From Maribellus sp. YY47 (lineage in GTDB: Bacteria; Bacteroidota; Bacteroidia; Bacteroidales; Prolixibacteraceae): a stretch of 64,000 bases of DNA. The stretch is taken from the NCBI RefSeq assembly GCF_023111095.1, contig NZ_JALGYW010000010.1, positions 129,172 to 193,171 on the forward strand. The letters run 5' to 3'. The notes beneath the pieces were generated by a model that worked only from the letters and a program-made list of their open reading frames with translations, had not been told where the DNA came from and ran no database searches. A program made the translations under genes and the position numbers. Of this stretch, positions 18,000 through 26,361 are shown one piece after another. Numbering within the stretch: position 1 is the first letter of the stretch; each line of letters opens with the position of its first letter.

Positions 18000-19334
18000 T
18001 TAGTTTTTATGCTGATTGATGGTGCCGTATTTTTCTACCAATTCGGCTTTAATCCCTATTTCTGCATACGAGAAATATTTACCGAAAAGTTTCCAGGCCG
18101 TGTCGATCATCGTATCAATTTCAATATTTATGTCAATCGCCAGTAGTTTTTCCGAGTATTCGCGGGCAAAACTCATGGCTCTTTTGTCGTAATCGGTGAG
18201 GTCGAAACCATTTTCAATTTTTGTTTTGGCATTGGCGGCGTCTGCATAAAGCCGCACGGCCGTATTCATGACCTGCGGGTGGTCTTCCCGCGTTTTTTTG
18301 CCAATTACGAGTTGTCTGAGCCGGGAAAGACTGCGGAACGGATCGACAATGACTTTCCCTATATCCGTGTCTTTTCTCAGGAATAACTGACCTTCGGTGA
18401 TGTAACCGGTGTTGTCGGGAATGGCATGCGTAATATCGCCTCCCGATAGCGTTGTAACAGCAATGATGGTTATCGAACCTCCGTCGGGAAACTGAACCGC
18501 TTTTTCGTACAGTTTCGCCAGGTCGCTGTATAACGAACCGGGCATGCTGTCTTTCGACGGAATCTGATCCATGCGGTTCGATACAATGCTCAGGGCATCG
18601 GCGTACAAGGTCATGTCGGTAAGGAGGACCAGCACCTTTTGTTTTTTTTCGACGGCAAAATATTCGGCAGCAGTGAGCGCCATATCGGGTACCAGCAACC
18701 GCTCTACAGGAGGATCTTCGGTGGTATTCACAAAGCTGATGATACGGTCGATTGCTCCGGCATTTTCAAATACATTTTTGAAAAACAGGTAGTCGTCGTT
18801 GGTGATTCCCATGCCCCCCAGAATAATTTTATCGGCCTGGGCCCGAAGTGCTACCATGGCCATTACCTGGTTGTAAGGTTGGTCGGGATCGGCAAAAAAC
18901 GGAATTTTCTGACCGGTTACAATCGTGTTGTTCAGGTCGATTCCTGCTATACCGGTGGCAATTAATTCCGAAGGTTGTTTCCGTCGAACCGGATTTACCG
19001 AGGGACCGCCAATTTCAACCAATTGCCCCTCTACTTCCGGTCCTCCGTCGATGGGATGTCCGTAAGCATTGAAAAACCTTCCGCACAATTCTTCGCTCAC
19101 CGGCAACTGCGGCGCATGGCCCAGGAAAACAACTTCTGAATCGGTTGGAATTCCCTCCGTTCCTGAAAAGATCTGCAAGGTCACAAGGTCGCCTTCAATT
19201 TTCACAACCTGGGCCAAACGATCGTTTACCAGCGCCATTTCTTCGTTTCCTACACCTGTGGCATGCAACGAACAGGTTGCTTTGGTGACCTGACTGATGT
19301 GCGTATATATTTTTTGAAAAGCTATCGGTTCCAT
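18000..19334 (-). CDS. ntpB: V-type ATPase subunit B (non-catalytic)
   Basis: The 444-aa protein matches the regulatory B subunit: FFNAYGHPIDGGPEV, NPVRRKQPSELIATGIAGID, the characteristic SMPGSLYSDLAKLYEKA and SGGDITHAIPDNTGYITEGQ. No Walker A loop is present, as expected for subunit B. It alternates with subunit A in the A3B3 head. It begins 9 bp after ntpA ends. Confidence 0.95.
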   Translation of the reverse strand: MEPIAFQKIYTHISQVTKATCSLHATGVGNEEMALVNDRLAQVVKIEGDLVTLQIFSGTEGIPTDSEVVFLGHAPQLPVSEELCGRFFNAYGHPIDGGPEVEGQLVEIGGPSVNPVRRKQPSELIATGIAGIDLNNTIVTGQKIPFFADPDQPYNQVMAMVALRAQADKIILGGMGITNDDYLFFKNVFENAGAIDRIISFVNTTEDPPVERLLVPDMALTAAEYFAVEKKQKVLVLLTDMTLYADALSIVSNRMDQIPSKDSMPGSLYSDLAKLYEKAVQFPDGGSITIIAVTTLSGGDITHAIPDNTGYITEGQLFLRKDTDIGKVIVDPFRSLSRLRQLVIGKKTREDHPQVMNTAVRLYADAANAKTKIENGFDLTDYDKRAMSFAREYSEKLLAIDINIEIDTMIDTAWKLFGKYFSYAEIGIKAELVEKYGTINQHKN

Positions 19335-19343
19335 TTTGTTGAT

Positions 19344-21116
19344 TTATACAGCTTGCTCTTCAGTTTTTCTTTTTTCGTTAATGATGCTTTTCAGCTCTTC
19401 TTCATAGTTACTGAACGGTTCAGATTGAAACTCTGAATAATTCATTTGTTTGAACACATTGATGATCCGCTTGAAATAGGGATTCACTTCCTCAAACTTG
19501 TTAAAAGTGAAAGCGGTATTGCATACTTCCAATACTTTATCCATCATGTATTTCTGACGTGGAATGGGCGTGGAAGCGTCGATCTTGTCAAATGCATCCT
19601 GTTGCAAAATGACAAAGTCGATCACCTCTGATTTCCAGAATATTTCGTGATAATGAATCGGGACTCCGTCATCTCCAAGAATGTTGATCTGTTCGTAAGC
19701 TTCGTTTCCGCGGATCAGAATATTTTTGACTTCAAGTATCTGGTCGATCCAGTTGCCGGCGATCGTTTGGGAAACGAATTCAATAAATTCGGGATATTCC
19801 AGGTATTTGGAATAACTGTCCACCGCATCGATGGCGGGATAGCGTTTACTGTCGGCCCGGTTTTGCGAAAGGGAATAAAAACAACGCGCGGCTTTTTTGG
19901 TGGCTTCGGTTACGGGTTCTTTTAAGTTGCCGCCGGCAGGCGAAACGGTCCCAATAAATGTGACGGATCCGGTCTTTTCGTTGTGCAGGCGAACATAGCC
20001 GGCGCGCGCATAAAAATTGGAAATAATGGCCGGTAAATCCATGGGGAAAGCATCGGGGCCGGGAAGCTCTTCCATCCGGTTCGACATTTCGCGCAAAGCC
20101 TGCGCCCAGCGTGAAGTAGAATCGGCCAGGAGGAGAATTTTTAAGCCCATTTGCCGGTAATATTCAGCTATGGTCATGGCAGTGTAAACCGAAGCTTCGC
20201 GCGCAGCTACAGGCATATTCGATGTGTTGGCAATGATGGTGGTTCGCTCCATCAGTTTTCGTCCAGTTCGCGGGTCGTCCAGTTCCGGGAATTCAGAAAA
20301 CAGTTCAACCACTTCGTTGGCGCGTTCTCCGCAGGCTGCCACAACGATCATATCGGCCTCCGCCTGTTTTGAAAGCGCGTGCTGCAATACCGTTTTTCCG
20401 GTTCCAAAAGGCCCGGGGATAAAGCCTGTTCCTCCTTCCACAATCGGATTGATGCAGTCGATCACACGGATTCCGGTTTCCATAAAATTGAAGGGCCGGG
20501 GTTTTTCTCTGTAAGCTTTTATCGGGATTTTAATGGGCCATTTTTGCACCATCGTTACCCGATATTCATCGCCTTTGCCATCTATCAGTAGGGCAATGAT
20601 ATCATCAATTTTGTAGCTTCCTTCGCTATTGATTTTTGAAACTTTGTATCGACCATCCAGTATAAAAGGGACCATAATTTTGTGAGGAATCCAGTTTTCG
20701 GTCACTTCACCCAGCCACGATCCGGCAACTACTGTGTCTCCTTCTTTTGCAAGCGGCTTGAATTCCCACAATTTGTAAGGTTCAAGCGGGTGTGTGTATT
20801 CGCCTTTCCGAAGAAAAATGCCTTCCATTTTATTGAGGTCGTTTTGCAAACCATCGAAATTCTTCGACAGAATTCCAGGGCCAAGTGTTGCTTCGAGGAG
20901 GTGACCGGTAAATTCGACTTCGGTTCCTGTTTTCAGACCACGGGTGCTTTCAAACACCTGGAGGTACGCATAAAGGGCACCAATGCGAATGACCTCGGCC
21001 ATGAGTTTGACCCCGGCAAAGTGGATGTAACAGATCTCGTTTTGAGAAACCGGTCCGTCAACCTTTACCATTACGAGGTTGGAAATAATACCCGCCACTT
21101 TACCTGTTGTTGCCAT
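19344..21116 (-). CDS. ntpA: V-type ATPase subunit A (catalytic)
   Basis: The 590-aa catalytic subunit has the Walker A loop GPFGTGKT at residues 235-242. It also has the ACGERANEVVELFSEFPEL segment with the catalytic Glu, the LLADSTSRWAQALREMSNR motif, and the non-homologous insertion (about 110-200) that marks A subunits. It hydrolyses or makes ATP at the A/B interfaces. It lies 6 bp downstream of the DUF2764 gene. Confidence 0.96.
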   Translation of the reverse strand: MATTGKVAGIISNLVMVKVDGPVSQNEICYIHFAGVKLMAEVIRIGALYAYLQVFESTRGLKTGTEVEFTGHLLEATLGPGILSKNFDGLQNDLNKMEGIFLRKGEYTHPLEPYKLWEFKPLAKEGDTVVAGSWLGEVTENWIPHKIMVPFILDGRYKVSKINSEGSYKIDDIIALLIDGKGDEYRVTMVQKWPIKIPIKAYREKPRPFNFMETGIRVIDCINPIVEGGTGFIPGPFGTGKTVLQHALSKQAEADMIVVAACGERANEVVELFSEFPELDDPRTGRKLMERTTIIANTSNMPVAAREASVYTAMTIAEYYRQMGLKILLLADSTSRWAQALREMSNRMEELPGPDAFPMDLPAIISNFYARAGYVRLHNEKTGSVTFIGTVSPAGGNLKEPVTEATKKAARCFYSLSQNRADSKRYPAIDAVDSYSKYLEYPEFIEFVSQTIAGNWIDQILEVKNILIRGNEAYEQINILGDDGVPIHYHEIFWKSEVIDFVILQQDAFDKIDASTPIPRQKYMMDKVLEVCNTAFTFNKFEEVNPYFKRIINVFKQMNYSEFQSEPFSNYEEELKSIINEKRKTEEQAV

Positions 21117-21122
21117 AAGTTG

Positions 21123-21977
21123 CTATTTCGTTTGACTTAAGTCCACTGCTAACTCATCGGTCTTTGCAAAGTCGTCGATTAGTTTTTTCAGTAATTCTTC
21201 ACCACTTTTTTTATTGAGTTTTGTCCATCGTTCCACCATTTGTAGCTTGAGGATATAACCCAAAATCTTTTCGATGGTGAAATAGTAGAAAAACGTATAC
21301 TCGTCGAGGTAGTCCCATTTTAATTTATCGAGCGCTGTTTCCCGCTCCATCCAACTCCGGGATGATTCGGTTATTTTAAAGATTTCGCGATGGTAGGGGA
21401 TTTCATCCTCGAACCATTCAGGTTTAAATTTTCTGTTTGTCAGTAGTAAACACACATTTTTATTCTCATTCACCCGGATGAGGTGTTCTTCGGTGGAGTA
21501 ATCGAATTGGATGCAATTCACAGCTGTCAGGATATTTTTCAGGTTAAGCTGAAAAAGAAACCAGTTTTTGAGAAACTCATTATTGGTTTGCAGGATGTAC
21601 TCGTAATAAAGTTGTTGCAATATGATTTCTGCATTGAGATTGAGCTCTTTTTGCTCGGTTTCTTTTATCCATTCCAGAAATTGCAGCATGTATTCCGGTA
21701 ATTCTGGCAACTCATTCTCGGGGGAAAGCTGCAGTTGCAAATAGGATTCGGAGAAAATGCCCTTTGGATTGAAAGACGCTTTTTTGCGGAGGAGAAGGTT
21801 CTGCAGATTTTCGTTGTCAGCTTGCAGATAAATCAGTTTCACCAGTTCATAATCCGACGGAGAAAGCTCCATTTTCAATTGAATTAGCAGATCAACACTG
21901 TCCGTTACGAGTTTATTTTCGTTAAAAAACAAATCGGGTAATCCTGCTACCAAACAATGATATTCTCTTTTTAGCAT
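21123..21977 (-). CDS. DUF2764 family protein of V-type ATPase operons
   Basis: The 284-aa soluble protein begins REYHCLVAGLPDLFF, the typical start of DUF2764 proteins. It is mostly helical and ends in a segment WTKLNKKSGEELLKKLIDDF. Family members occur almost only between subunits E and A in Bacteroidota and related V-ATPase operons. This operon has no recognisable C, F or G/H subunit, so the protein may be a diverged stator or shaft-capping subunit. That is inference from position and helical make-up, and its function is not established. Confidence 0.82.
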   Translation of the reverse strand: MLKREYHCLVAGLPDLFFNENKLVTDSVDLLIQLKMELSPSDYELVKLIYLQADNENLQNLLLRKKASFNPKGIFSESYLQLQLSPENELPELPEYMLQFLEWIKETEQKELNLNAEIILQQLYYEYILQTNNEFLKNWFLFQLNLKNILTAVNCIQFDYSTEEHLIRVNENKNVCLLLTNRKFKPEWFEDEIPYHREIFKITESSRSWMERETALDKLKWDYLDEYTFFYYFTIEKILGYILKLQMVERWTKLNKKSGEELLKKLIDDFAKTDELAVDLSQTK

Positions 21978-22018
21978 GTCCGAAATTTACAGGTGAAACA
22001 TCCTACAACCCGGCGTAA

Positions 22019-22687
22019 CTAATGCAGCTTTATGTCTTTATCACTACTCTTATCAGGTATTTTATCTCCGCCTTTTTCAAATGAATCGAAAAGTAAGCGC
22101 TGTGTACGTTCTCTCAGATAGCGTTTGAAATAATTTATAAAATCCGTGTCGGTGAAGCTGATAAAGTAGCTTCCGTTTTTGGGGCTAATTCTAAACCCGG
22201 ATTCTATCTGCGGATCAACCCGAACCTCCACGCTTTTATTCATCACTTCCATGGCTTTGGCATCAAAAAAAGCAGCGAGTTCCTTTCTTTTCTTTTCAGG
22301 AAGTAGAACCAGCAAGTCGGCGCCATCGTCCTGCTTCCAGTTTTGTACAGTGGTCAGGATGATTTCCTTTATGAATGCCTGGTCTTTAAAAGCTTCTTTT
22401 ATTTGGTTTTCTGTCTGTTGGGTAGTAATAAGTCCGTTTATTTTTTGTTTCAACGCGCTGATGAACTGCCGTGCCGCAAGTTGTAACTCTACCTCGGTTT
22501 TCTTTTTTATTTCTTCGGCATTCTGTTGTGCTTTTCCGATGATTTCTGCTTCCTGTCTTTTGGCCTCATTTACCATCTCCGCCGCTTTTGAAGTGGCTTC
22601 AGAAATGATTATCCGGGCGTCTTCTCTGGCTTTTACGACACCTTCATTATAAATTTTCTGCGTTATTTCTTCAATTCGGTCGGCCAT
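22019..22687 (-). CDS. ntpE: V-type ATPase subunit E (peripheral stalk)
   Basis: The 222-aa product starts at the ATG at 22687 (MADRIEEITQKIYNEGV). An in-frame extension to 22795 overlaps the Usp gene upstream and has no family similarity. The N-terminal half is a long Ala/Glu/Lys-rich coiled coil and the C-terminal half is globular (LVLLPEKKRKELAAFF), as in E subunits that link the head to subunit I. It lies 22 bp after the upstream Usp gene and 41 bp before DUF2764. Confidence 0.88.
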   Translation of the reverse strand: MADRIEEITQKIYNEGVVKAREDARIIISEATSKAAEMVNEAKRQEAEIIGKAQQNAEEIKKKTEVELQLAARQFISALKQKINGLITTQQTENQIKEAFKDQAFIKEIILTTVQNWKQDDGADLLVLLPEKKRKELAAFFDAKAMEVMNKSVEVRVDPQIESGFRISPKNGSYFISFTDTDFINYFKRYLRERTQRLLFDSFEKGGDKIPDKSSDKDIKLH

Positions 22688-22709
22688 GGCTGTGTGGAAT
22701 AATTGAATG

Positions 22710-23579
22710 TCAAATAGAATGAATGTCAAAATTCTGGGTAACTCCGCCCACTGTAAATACAGGTACCGGGCAGCCGTGTATGATCCCCGAAACAAACTTT
22801 CCGATTTTTCTTCCCGAAAAACGAATCTCCTGATGTGTCCGGATGATTACCAAACCTGGTTTTTCCTCTTCGATGTACTCTAACACCGCGGTGTGGATCT
22901 CTTTGCCAATTGCTTTTATAATTTTCACTTCGCAGGATACACCTCTGTCCATCAGCATTTTTTTTAGGTTTTCCGCATTTTTGTAGGCCAGGCTTTTGGT
23001 TTCTTTGATACCGATGTTCAGCGCTGAAACGATTTGAATTTTTGCATCGAACTTTTTGGCGAAGAAAGTGGCCCAGTAAAGCCTTTTTTGGGTTCGTTGT
23101 GAAATGTCGATCGGAATTACAATTTTATCGATACGATCAACCGGATGGTCCTTGTCGATCAGAAGAACCGGGCAAAACGATTTGCTTACGTAGCGGTCAA
23201 CTTCAGCACGGGTAAGTCCTTCGGCATTCTTTCTCTCGCTTTTGTCGAGCATTACAAATTCGTAACCACCCCGTTCCGATTCGGTAATCAGCGTGTTCAC
23301 CACTTTTCCCCAACCCATGCGCGGAACAACATCCGACGGAATTTTATTTTCCATCGCTTTCCCTATGAATTCAGTGAATTTGTTGAGTTCATTTTTATGC
23401 CTGAGCTGATTCTTTTTGGACTGTATCCGGGTGGGGAAGATAGATCCCGACCTGATAATATCCAGCAGGAATATTCTCATTTCGAGCGTTTCTTTAAAGA
23501 TAAGAGCTTGTTTTAAAATATTGATACCAGCCGGGGTTTGAGGAATATGCGCCAAAATGCAGTTCGATCTGTATTGCAT
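22710..23579 (-). CDS. Universal stress protein, first gene of the ATPase operon
   Basis: The 289-aa protein has tandem Usp-like domains. The start is the ATG at 23579 (MQYRSNCILAHIPQT); a longer frame to 23651 adds an atypical basic segment. The second domain shows IDKIVIPIDISQRTQK and GLVIIRTHQEIRFSGRKIG, where the usual nucleotide-binding loop is degenerate. It is the first open frame of the minus-strand ATPase unit. A second Usp gene lies within the same operon at 16876. The role is presumed regulatory but unknown. Confidence 0.8.
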   Translation of the reverse strand: MQYRSNCILAHIPQTPAGINILKQALIFKETLEMRIFLLDIIRSGSIFPTRIQSKKNQLRHKNELNKFTEFIGKAMENKIPSDVVPRMGWGKVVNTLITESERGGYEFVMLDKSERKNAEGLTRAEVDRYVSKSFCPVLLIDKDHPVDRIDKIVIPIDISQRTQKRLYWATFFAKKFDAKIQIVSALNIGIKETKSLAYKNAENLKKMLMDRGVSCEVKIIKAIGKEIHTAVLEYIEEEKPGLVIIRTHQEIRFSGRKIGKFVSGIIHGCPVPVFTVGGVTQNFDIHSI

Positions 23580-23752
23580 GACAATAAATCTAAAGGTAGC
23601 ACATCGTTGACTGTACTTAACAGCTGATTTGAGTAATTGTATATACCTCAAAAAGAAGAATAGGTTTCACAAGCCTTCATAAAACATATTAGGAAAGAAT
23701 GTAAAATGATGGAATGGCATTTTACTGTTGGTGTGGGGCAGGGAATGATATT

Positions 23753-24763
23753 TTATTGTTGAACGGGAAGCTCGCGTATCCGAAATGCATCAGCAGGAGT
23801 GCGGAAGAAAAGCTGGAACAGATCGAACTGAGCAATGCCCGCTTTTTCCATGGCCGGTACGAGGTAAGTTTCGATATCGCTGTACCCGCGGAAATCGCCA
23901 CCATCGGGTTCTCCGGGAGAGTACCAACCGGCATCGTGCGAAAGTAAAACCTGAGGAAGCTGTCCATGTTTTTTTATGTACAAAATGAAATCAAGGTATT
24001 CATCCACTTTGTCGGGCGCGAAGCCATCGAATGCGATGAAAACGCCCATTCTCGCCGCTTCGAGTAGTTTTTCCCGGTCTTTTTCGTTGTTGGCGTGTGT
24101 CCAGATAAACGCAGAAGGATCTACGCCATATTTCTTTAAAATTTCAAGCTGCTCAAATGCCGGAATTGCCGGGCCTGTGTGCGACATAATTACCAATCCG
24201 GTTGCTTTGTGGGTAATACAGGATGCTTCCACAACTTTTCGGTTGAGTTCACTCAACGGACCTGGATTCACGGATATTTTTATAAAACCCGGATAAACAC
24301 CGGTTCCTTCAATTCCGTTTTTGGCCTCGTCGATCCACAGGGCAGCGAGTTCTTCGGCTGTTTTCTTTTGCAGTTCCTCCGGAATATATTTCCCATCGTA
24401 AGCTGAATACAGTCCGGTATTGGTAACAAAATACATCCCGGTTTTTTCGGAAAGCATTTTTAACAGCTCCGGATCGCGTCCCAGGAAAGCCGGAGTACAT
24501 TCCATAATGGTTTTATACCCCAGATCACGCGCTTCCAACAGGTAGGGCAGTACTTTTTTCACCACTTCCTCACGGTTCCAGCGATGATAACCGGTACTAT
24601 CGGCACCGATAAAGTCAACCAAAATATGTTCGTGATGAAGCGTTTTTCCCATCTTTTTTACTGAAACAGGACCCGTAACGGTCATAAAATCCGGCGGTTC
24701 CGGGCGACAGGAAATGAGGGAGATAAAAAGCACAATAAGAATGAAGGAAGAAGCTCTGGTCAT
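23753..24763 (-). CDS. Phosphotriesterase-like amidohydrolase lipoprotein
   Basis: The 336-aa protein is of the PTE family in the amidohydrolase superfamily. A lipoprotein signal ends at LISC (Cys19), so it is exported and lipid-anchored. The metal-binding set is present: HEH at residues 44-46 (TLHHEHILVDF), the bridging-Lys region PGFIKISVNPG, His in VIMSHTGP and IWTHANN, and the catalytic Asp in LLSHDAGW. Family members include lactonases and esterases as well as organophosphate hydrolases, so the natural substrate is not clear. It is 40 bp downstream of the EamA gene on the same strand. Confidence 0.85.
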   Translation of the reverse strand: MTRASSFILIVLFISLISCRPEPPDFMTVTGPVSVKKMGKTLHHEHILVDFIGADSTGYHRWNREEVVKKVLPYLLEARDLGYKTIMECTPAFLGRDPELLKMLSEKTGMYFVTNTGLYSAYDGKYIPEELQKKTAEELAALWIDEAKNGIEGTGVYPGFIKISVNPGPLSELNRKVVEASCITHKATGLVIMSHTGPAIPAFEQLEILKKYGVDPSAFIWTHANNEKDREKLLEAARMGVFIAFDGFAPDKVDEYLDFILYIKKHGQLPQVLLSHDAGWYSPGEPDGGDFRGYSDIETYLVPAMEKAGIAQFDLFQLFFRTPADAFRIRELPVQQ

Positions 24764-24802
24764 CTGTTATAGTTTTCTCCCAAGGTAAACAAAATAAGTG
24801 GG

Positions 24803-25732
24803 TCAGGGTTTAAGCGGATTCTTCTCTTTGATGCGTTTTTTGCTTTTTCGCACCACCAGAATTGCCCCGGCAAAAACAAGCAAAACGCCTGCAACGGTAA
24901 TGAGAGAAAAACGCTCGTGTTCAACCCATGAGACATTTAATTCGGTTAAAATCCCCATGGTGATGAAGGTGATCATCGGGTTAAGAATCAAAATAATACT
25001 GACTTTGTTTGCTTCGGTGTACTTTAATGCATTCGCCACACAGGTGTAGGCAATAAAAGTGTTCATCCCTAAAAATACAAGCAGGAGCCACCAGGTCCAG
25101 TGAAGATGCAAGAGTGAATCGAAGTTTACAAACGGGAGATATGCAATGGCCGGAAAACCAAAGAGAAAAAGATTAAGCGCATCAACCGGATGAAACGCTA
25201 CCAGTTTTTTCTGTAGAATGGCGTAGACCGACCAAGCTACGGCGCCGGAGATGGTCAGGAGTATTCCGACTTGATAATCCCCGCGGCTGTCGAAAAATGC
25301 GCTTAACTGATCGCGGTAGAAAAACGAAAATCCAGCCAGCGCAATGATAAAACCGATAACCTGGTTTCTGCTCAGTTTTTCTTTAAACAGCACAATTCCG
25401 GCCATAGCCAGGATAAGCGGGCCGGTTTGAATAAACAGTTGGGCATTGCTGGGCGTTGTCCGGTGAATTCCGAGCATATAACCCATGTAATTCCACGACA
25501 GCGCTATTGCTGCAAATATTAACAGCAGAGGTGGTTTTGTCAGAATCCGAAACGACGCCCGGTTTTTGTACATCAGCCACGCCGAAAGCATGATAAATGC
25601 AATCACAAACCGGAACCAAACGATCGTTGGCGGATCTACCTTCCGAACGGCAATTTTTAAAGCGATGGCGAGGAAACCCCAAAAAAAAGCGGTTATCGAC
25701 GCGTATATAATTCCTTTGGTGTGGTTTTGCAT
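24803..25732 (-). CDS. EamA/DMT-family transporter
   Basis: The 309-aa membrane protein has about ten helices arranged as two EamA repeats (first ending near LSRNQVIGFIIALAGF, second containing GMNTFIAYTCVANALKYTEA and ILILNPMITFI). A basic tail follows. Such proteins export amino acids or other metabolites, and the substrate is unknown. It begins 2 bp after the MazF-type toxin gene stop, so it may be co-transcribed with the toxin-antitoxin pair and pheT. Confidence 0.85.
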   Translation of the reverse strand: MQNHTKGIIYASITAFFWGFLAIALKIAVRKVDPPTIVWFRFVIAFIMLSAWLMYKNRASFRILTKPPLLLIFAAIALSWNYMGYMLGIHRTTPSNAQLFIQTGPLILAMAGIVLFKEKLSRNQVIGFIIALAGFSFFYRDQLSAFFDSRGDYQVGILLTISGAVAWSVYAILQKKLVAFHPVDALNLFLFGFPAIAYLPFVNFDSLLHLHWTWWLLLVFLGMNTFIAYTCVANALKYTEANKVSIILILNPMITFITMGILTELNVSWVEHERFSLITVAGVLLVFAGAILVVRKSKKRIKEKNPLKP

Positions 25733-25734
25733 AT

Positions 25735-26055
25735 TCAGGCTAGCTGGAGAATCTCCTTTAGGTTTTTATTCAATTGCCGGACGTAATTGAATTCGAGTTC
25801 ACCCAATTTCCCAATCACAAGGTCTTTGTCGATGGTGGCAAATTTACCAACTCTGATTATGGAAGTCTTTTTTATGCCATTAGAGGAAGAGGGGAGTAGT
25901 TCAATGTCGTGTTTTTCTCTCCACTGAAATTGAGTGGTGATAAAACAAACCGTGATGTCAAGCGGAGAGGAACACAGTATTAATGCCGGTCGTAGTTTCT
26001 TTCCGGATAAATCGGAAAACGGGAAAGGCACTAATACTATGTCACCCTTTTGCAT
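25735..26055 (-). CDS. MazF/PemK-type toxin (endoribonuclease family)
   Basis: The 106-aa product begins MQKGDIVLVPFPFSDLSGKK, then RPALIL, the standard MazF/PemK beta-barrel start including the conserved Arg and Pro. KTSIIRVGKFATID follows in the usual active-site loop region. Proteins of this family cut mRNA in a sequence-specific way. The partner gene lies 46 bp upstream on the same strand, in the antitoxin-first order common for this class. Confidence 0.85.
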   Translation of the reverse strand: MQKGDIVLVPFPFSDLSGKKLRPALILCSSPLDITVCFITTQFQWREKHDIELLPSSSNGIKKTSIIRVGKFATIDKDLVIGKLGELEFNYVRQLNKNLKEILQLA

Positions 26056-26101
26056 GTTTCTTTATGTTTTTTTAATCGGATCTAGTCCCTGATTTGGGCG
26101 A

Positions 26102-26332
26102 TCATTTATATTTTTCTTTCAGATCTTCAACAGAGTACAGGTTTTCTTCGTGTATTAAATAGTTAAATGCTTTTGCCTCCGAAGTTAATTGCTGTATTCC
26201 TTCCGTTAGCAGTGCATCATCCATTTTAGTCAGAAGAAAATCGACAAAATCTTCCACCTCCGGAAGTTTTTCATCCGGTAAACGATTCAGTTTCTGAATC
26301 GTGTTTTTTATGGTTAAATCTCTGTTTATCAT
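26102..26332 (-). CDS. Putative antitoxin paired with the MazF-type toxin
   Basis: The 76-aa helical, acidic protein reads INRDLTIKNTIQKLNRLPDE and contains VEDFVDFLLTK, a pattern common to DUF2281-like antitoxins. The C-terminal SVEDLKEKYK may be the toxin-binding tail. It starts 29 bp after the pheT stop and is followed by the toxin gene. The assignment rests on size, order and this motif. Confidence 0.7.
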   Translation of the reverse strand: MINRDLTIKNTIQKLNRLPDEKLPEVEDFVDFLLTKMDDALLTEGIQQLTSEAKAFNYLIHEENLYSVEDLKEKYK

Positions 26333-26361
26333 TCTGAAACAAAGGTAGCACCAATTTGTGA

